Translations under genes and position numbers: made by a program
Shown: positions 7,752 through 11,571 of the stretch, piece by piece
Position numbering within the stretch: position 1 is the first letter of the stretch
Layout: every line of letters begins with the position of its first letter
NCBI RefSeq assembly: GCF_000499385.1
Contig: NW_013654316.1
Coordinates: 17,501 to 29,071 of the forward strand
Direction: 5' to 3'
DNA length: 11,571 nt
Source: Eimeria necatrix
Lineage: Eukaryota > Apicomplexa > Conoidasida > Eucoccidiorida > Eimeriidae
Notes under the pieces: generated by a model
What the model was told of the DNA's origin: nothing
The model's database searches: none
What the model saw: only the letters and a program-made list of their open reading frames with translations

Positions 7752-7752
7752 A
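7478..7752 (+). repeat. Degenerate CTG/GCT tract downstream of the tRNA
   Basis: Nearly continuous CTG with CCG, TTG and GTT variants. One plus-strand frame (to a stop near 7694) reads Ala/Val-rich. Composition alone explains it, and no start or splice signal is convincing. Confidence 0.8.
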
Positions 7753-7810
7753 GGAGGACGGAACAACTTGGTGAAGTGCAGCTTTGCTGGCTGGACCGGG
7801 TCACTGCGGC

Positions 7811-8003
7811 CTAAACCCTAGACCCTAAACCCTAAACCCTAAACCCTAAACCCTAAACCCTCAGCCCTGTAGCCTAAAACCTTCCCTTTGCCTCAAACGG
7901 CGAAACCAAAACCCTAGACCCTAAAGGGTAGATAGAGTTCAAGTTTTTACCCGCAGTCTAATCGCTAAACCCTAAACCCTAAACCCTAAACCCTAAACCC
8001 TAA
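7811..8003 (-). repeat. Telomere-like CCCTAAA blocks
   Basis: Three blocks: 7811-7862 (with CCCTAGA variants), 7909-7923 (degenerate) and 7967-8002. The sequence between them, such as GCCTAAAACCTT, looks like decayed units. Confidence 0.9.
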
Positions 8004-8103
8004 TTTTCAGTGCCTAAACCCTCAAGAGATGGAGGTACCAGGGAAAAATAAACCTTCCATTCGGCCTTCTCAGGTCCATCCAAAGTATTTACAGTTTACA
8101 ATT

Positions 8104-8160
8104 CAGGGTTTAGGGTTTAGCGTTTAGGGTTTAGGGTTTAGGGTTTAGGGTTTAGGGTTT
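8104..8160 (+). repeat. Telomere-like TTTAGGG array, opposite orientation
   Basis: About eight TTTAGGG units, one with TTTAGCG. It faces the CCCTAAA block ending at 8003, with about 100 bases of unique sequence between them. Confidence 0.95.
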
Positions 8161-8475
8161 CCATATGTGTCTCGAATAGATTTGTTTTGCCGATTGTCTT
8201 TTCTTTTGTTTCTTTGTCTCTCCTTTTCGCCTTATTGTTTTATTTCTTTTTTTCTTTTCTTTTATTATTTTATTTCTTTTCTTCTTCTCTCTTTTTATGT
8301 TCCCTTTATCTCTTTTGCTGCTGCTTCTCAAACCCTGAATTGTGGTTTTTGTCTCAGTCTATTTCCCCTTTTTTTTCTCAACAGAAAGGAATTAACTAGC
8401 AGACAACAAACGCCAAAAAAAAGCAAACAAATAACAAATCTGCTGCAACAGCAACACAAACCCTTGGACCCACAA
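8161..8475 (+). other. T-rich stretch without a supported gene
   Basis: 8175-8310 is T/C-rich with TTTCTTTT runs. The open plus-strand frame is hydrophobic only because of this composition. A short mixed piece (8330-8470) contains an acceptor-like CTCAACAG ending near 8384, but I cannot attach an exon to it. Confidence 0.45.
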
Positions 8476-8743
8476 AGGGGGCCCCTTAGGGGCCCCCTAA
8501 GGGCCCCCGAGGGGCCCCCTAAGGCCCCGTAGGGCCCCCTGGGGGCCCCTAGGGGGCCCCCCGAGGGATTCGTAGGGGCCCCCGGGGGGTCTCGTAGGGG
8601 CCTCCAGAGGCCCTTGAGGGCCCCTTGGAGGCACCTTGGGGGCCTCTTGGGGGCCCCTTGGGGGCCCCTTGGGGGCCCCTTGGGGGCCCCTTGGCCTTGG
8701 GAGCCCCTGGGGGCCCCTGGGGGCTCCTCCTGAGGGGCCCCCA
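8476..8743. repeat. GGGGCCCC palindrome island
   Basis: About 20 copies of the self-complementary GGGGGCCCC core at 10-13 base spacing, including a regular 11-base array TTGGGGGCCCC at about 8647-8693. On the minus strand it reads open as Gly-Ala-Pro/Gly-Pro-Pro, the same amino acid pattern that the coding copy gives at 1260-1460. Confidence 0.9.
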
Positions 8744-9000
8744 AATGGTGAGGCTGCTTAAGACAGAGCAGGGGGTGCTGTTGCTCTTTTGGTCTCATTT
8801 TTTCTCTTTTTAATTTATTTTTGTTTCTTTTTTGTTTTTTTTTGTCTCATTTTGCTTCATTTTGTCTCTTTTATTTCTTATTTGTCTTTTTTTGTTTCTT
8901 TTTATGTCTTTTTTGCTTCTTTTTTGTCCCATTTTTGCCCTTTTGGGCCCCTCTTGTGGCAGCCACTTGCTTTTAAGGGTTTATATAATCACTTTAGGGC
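8744..9000 (+). other. T-rich stretch, nothing gene-like seen
   Basis: 8795-8945 is dominated by TTTTTGTTTC/TTTTGTCTC words. No supported coding, RNA or regulatory feature was found. Confidence 0.5.
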
Positions 9001-9300
9001 CTAAATAACCTCCCTAGGGTTTATATAACCGCCCGAGGGTTTATCTGCTTCTAGGGTTTGGAGAGCCGCCCTAGGGTTTGCATTAGGGTTTAGCAAACAG
9101 TCTGAGGGTTTAGAAAATAGTCTGAGGGTTTAGTAAATAGTCTGAGGGTTTAGAAAATAGTCTGAGGGTTTAGTAAATAGTCTGAGGGTTTAGAAAATAG
9201 TCTGAGGGTTTAGGAAATAGTCTGAGGGTTTAGGAAATAGTCTGAGGGTTTAGGAAATAGTCTGAGGGTTTAGGAAATAGTCTGAGGGTTTGGGAAAGAT
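9001..9300 (+). repeat. Telomere-derived 20-bp minisatellite
   Basis: From 9101 to 9290 TCTGAGGGTTTAG recurs exactly every 20 bases, ten copies. The next bases alternate AAAATAG and TAAATAG in the first five linkers and then become GAAATAG in the following four. Upstream (9001-9100) looser AGGGTTTATATAACC units suggest decay of the same element. The core GAGGGTTTAG contains a telomere heptamer. Confidence 0.95.
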
Positions 9301-9582
9301 CTAATTGAGGACTTGAGATAATGAAACGTGGAAAATTAGAGTTGTTGTGGCAGCAGAGGCAAAAATAAAAAGTTGGAAATAAATGAAATAAATTGAATTA
9401 AATATTTGAATTAAATATTTGAATTTTAGGAAATAGTCTGAGGGTTTGGGAAAGATCTAATTGAGGACTTGAGATAATGAAACGTGGAAAATTAGAGTTG
9501 TTGTGGCAGCAGAGGCAAAAATAAAAAGTTGGAAATAAATGAAATAAATTGAATTAAATATTTGAATTAAATATTTGAATTA
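9271..9582 (+). repeat. 156-bp tandem duplication
   Basis: 9271-9426 is repeated at 9427-9582 with no mismatch that I can see. Each copy starts with TAGGAAATAGTCTGAGGG, that is one unit of the 20-bp minisatellite, and ends in an AAATATTTGAATT run. Identity suggests a recent event. Confidence 0.93.
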
Positions 9583-9958
9583 AATTTATTAATTGATGCT
9601 CAGCTGCGCCTATTCAAAGCCTTGTGCAGCAAGTTGAAAAGCCCCAAAAAGCGCTGCATGCAAAAGCTCGAAAAATAGAAAAAAATAATCAAAAAACCAA
9701 ACAAGTGTTTCATTTAAAAACTAAAAGAAAGAAACAACAGCAATCTAACTTGTACAAATTTGAGGCCATATGAACATATAAACACTTCAATAGGCATTTC
9801 TTCGGGGCCTTCGCCGCTGCAGCGAGGCCTCCGCAGCAACAAACCCACCGCTTCTGCAGCAGCAGCGCCTGCGCGCGCCTTTGCGGGACTCGGGGCAAAT
9901 GCATGCTTGCAAAAGGCGTGTGACTGAAATGTCGAAGACTTTGCACTTTGTAGACTTT
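9583..9958. other. Mixed sequence without a supported gene
   Basis: A GC-richer piece at 9800-9915 has open minus-strand frames (for example GEGPEEMPIEVFICSYGLKF) and could be an exon remnant. No start, splice pair or homology supports it. Confidence 0.3.
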
Positions 9959-10189
9959 GCATTAAGTGCATTAAATGCATTTAATGCATTTAATGCATTT
10001 AATGCATTTAATGCATCCATTAACTGCTATTAATGCATTAAATGCATATAATGCATTAAATGCTATTAATGCATTAAATGCATTAATTGCATTAAATGCA
10101 TTAAATGCATTAAGAACACTTAATGCATTAATTGCATTAAATGCATTAAATGCATTATATGCATTTAATGCATTTAATGCAAAAAGGCC
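9959..10189. repeat. ATGCATTAA / TTAATGCAT array
   Basis: About 25 units of 9 bases built on the palindrome ATGCAT with TTA or TAA spacers. Orientation switches several times (near 10020, 10060 and 10155), so the whole array is close to self-complementary. Variants such as TTAATTGCAT and AAGAACAC occur. Confidence 0.93.
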
Positions 10190-10274
10190 CACTTTTCGAA
10201 ACTAAACTGCAAAGGCCGCAGAAAGAAAGAAATGTATAAAGGAAGTCCACTGCGGCGGCCGCAGCCGTGGGGCG

Positions 10275-10376
10275 CGCATGCATGCATGCATGCACGCCTG
10301 CATGCATGCATGCATGCATGCACGCACGCATGCATGCATGCATGCATGCACGCATGCATGCACGCATGCATGCAGG
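10275..10376. repeat. TGCATGCA tetramer array
   Basis: A nearly unbroken ATGC tandem repeat with ATGCACGC variants. It is self-complementary and contains the apicomplexan TGCATGC regulatory word many times. It lies about 140 bases downstream of the stop of the minus-strand gene. Confidence 0.95.
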
Positions 10377-10512
10377 GAGGTGTAGGTACACCCCGGAGGC
10401 GCATGCGTCGTGGGGGCGTGCGGACATGACCAGAGTTGGATTTAATTGAAATTGAATTAAATTAAATACATTAATTTAATTAATTTGATTAATTAGATTA
10501 ATATAATGGATT
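10377..10512 (-). other. AT-rich 3' flank of minus-strand gene
   Basis: 10438-10505 consists of AATTGAATTAAATTAA words directly downstream of the minus-strand stop codon. It is a reasonable 3' UTR or 3' flanking region. No polyadenylation signal can be singled out. Confidence 0.45.
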
Positions 10513-10735
10513 TTAGCGGTTCCAAATGGCCTCGAAGCTGTCGAGGGAGTCTTTGCTGCCGGAGAGCAGCAGGAACTCCGCGAAAGCAGCAAAAGCCTCC
10601 GACAAGAAAACTCTGCTGCTGCTGAGAGCCACAGTGGCTCGGACTCCGTGGCTGGGCTTTGGGTACATAGTGAAGGAAAGGGTAATGGGCTTTGTGACAT
10701 TAACAGCAGCAGCGCCTTGCCAGGCCCAGCGGCGG

Positions 10736-10784
<49 letters not shown>

Positions 10785-11571
10785 GCTGCTGCAGCAGCTG
10801 CGAGAGCCTGCGCGCGCGGCCCGCAGCCGTGGGCTGCCGCAGCAAGTCCCGCCAGACCTGCTCGGCCTGGCCCTTGGGAATGTCCAGCAAAGAAGCAATG
10901 GAGCAAATTTGTCTTAGCCGAATAATGCGTTTTGCGAGCAACTTGCGGGCCTTGGAGGCCCCCGAAATGACCCCCGGGGAGGCCTTCAGGGCCTCCAAGA
11001 CCGCCTCCAGGAAGTGGTGCACTGGACCAATGGTCTTGACCACTCGCTCGACGGCTGTGTGCAGCAGCAGCTGCTTGACGGAGCCGAAGGGGCCCGGGCC
11101 GGTGTTCTGGAGCTGTACGTACACGCGGCGGCCGCGGGCCGCGGCGGCTGTGGGGCGGGGATCGGGATCGGGATCGGGATCGGGATCGCTGCTCCAGCGG
11201 CCCTGCGGGGTCAGCCAAGACCCCACAACTTCGTACCCCGCGAAGCAGTCCAGAAAGAGCAGCAGCGCAGCAGCACTGCCTTGGGCCAGAAAGTCTGCTG
11301 CTCCCACGCGAATGGGGGCTTTGAAGCCGTTTATTAAGGACAAAGAAACCCCCGGAGAAACCCTCATTTGGCGGCTCTTCAAGTCAAACCGCGGATACCC
11401 AAAACCCTTAATTGGCGAGTTCTTCGCCTCTGGGGTTATTCCTTTTTCCTTCAAAACCCTGCACTCTCCCCGGGCCTTTTGCTGCGCCTTTCGCAGCAGC
11501 GCAGCAAACCACTCTGCGGCTCCCAGCCGCTTGAACACGCTCTTCGCCGAGGGGCCCTTGGGGGGCCCCCG
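10513..11571 (-). CDS. Unrecognised protein, C-terminal 352 residues (5' partial)
   Basis: The frame is open from the window edge (11571) to TAA at 10515-10513, with no ATG start in view and no need for an intron, so the N-terminus lies outside. Most of it is ordinary complex protein, unlike the other frames here: a basic segment (LLRKAQQKARGECRVLKEKG), a YPRFDLKSRQMRVSPGVSLS stretch, a short hydrophobic AAALLLFLDCFAGYEVVGSW, five Asp-Pro pairs at about 11158-11188, and helical segments (VKQLLLHTAVERVVKTIG, KARKLLAKRIIRLRQI). After these come a poly-Gln run (10738-10782) and a C-terminal part ending SLDSFEAIWNR. I do not recognise the family. The pattern FGS..LLL...V..V.K.IG..HFL vaguely recalls the C-terminal region of VPS13-like lipid-transfer proteins, but this is a weak impression only. 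Confidence 0.75.
10737..10783 (-). repeat. Poly-Gln-coding CAG tract
   Basis: The plus strand shows (CTG)n, read as CAG/Gln on the coding minus strand. It is a homopolymer insertion between SQLLQQR and RRRWAWQ in the 3' partial gene. Confidence 0.9.
11158..11188 (-). repeat. GATCCC hexamer repeat coding Asp-Pro
   Basis: Five tandem CGATCC units on the coding strand encode DPDPDPDPDP. The core CGATCCC is the same as that of the intronic minisatellite at 3396-3671. Confidence 0.9.

Noticed and set aside
8167..8532. Hydrophobic plus-strand frame resembling membrane segments
   Set aside because: T-rich low-complexity DNA running into the GGGGCCCC island; composition alone explains it.
9101..9290. 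CRISPR-like regular repeats
   Set aside because: Units are 20 bp with no unique spacers, in a eukaryotic telomere-like context. This is a minisatellite.
10155..10427. Met-His-Ala-Cys repeat frames on both strands
   Set aside because: They are translations of the ATGC tetramer array, open in several frames because the repeat contains no stop.

Overview
The window looks like nuclear DNA of a coccidian apicomplexan, most likely an Eimeria species. Three things point there: interspersed telomere-like TTTAGGG/CCCTAAA blocks, very abundant CAG/CTG repeats that read as Ala, Gln, Ser or Leu runs in coding regions, and spliced genes with AT- or T-rich introns. The repeat-rich ('R-segment') style described for Eimeria chromosomes fits. 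I cannot name the species.

Left half (1-6401): an interstitial telomere-like block is followed by a plus-strand spliced gene. Exons inferred by eye at 2109-2198, 2340-3041, 3302-3389, 4217-4296 and about 5106-6401 join without a phase break. They give a 751-residue protein with an N-terminal transmembrane segment, a Gln/Ala-rich coiled-coil-like region, a PUB domain (p97/VCP/Cdc48-binding fold) split over four exons, and a long low-complexity tail. Exons at 724-1608 and 1783-1894 join the same frame through an exon start at 2086, so the gene may begin at 724 and encode about 1091 residues. Most introns are built from tandem repeats: arrays (CTG, TTTAGGG, CGATCCCACA, CCCTAAA) begin within a few bases of the 5' splice site, and (CTG)n-CAG forms the 3' splice site of four introns.

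Middle (6402-10512): no convincing protein gene. It holds a clear tRNA-Glu(CTC) at 7400-7471 wedged between CAG and CTG tracts, telomere-like blocks in both orientations, a GGGGCCCC palindrome island, a 20-bp telomere-derived minisatellite running into a 156-bp tandem duplication, an ATGCATTAA array and a TGCATGCA array.

Right end (10513-11571): a minus-strand coding region, open past the window edge, encodes the last 352 residues of a mostly non-repetitive protein that I do not recognise. It carries one poly-Gln and one Asp-Pro insertion.

All exon boundaries are inferences from splice consensus, reading phase and, for the PUB part, family resemblance. No transcript data were available.
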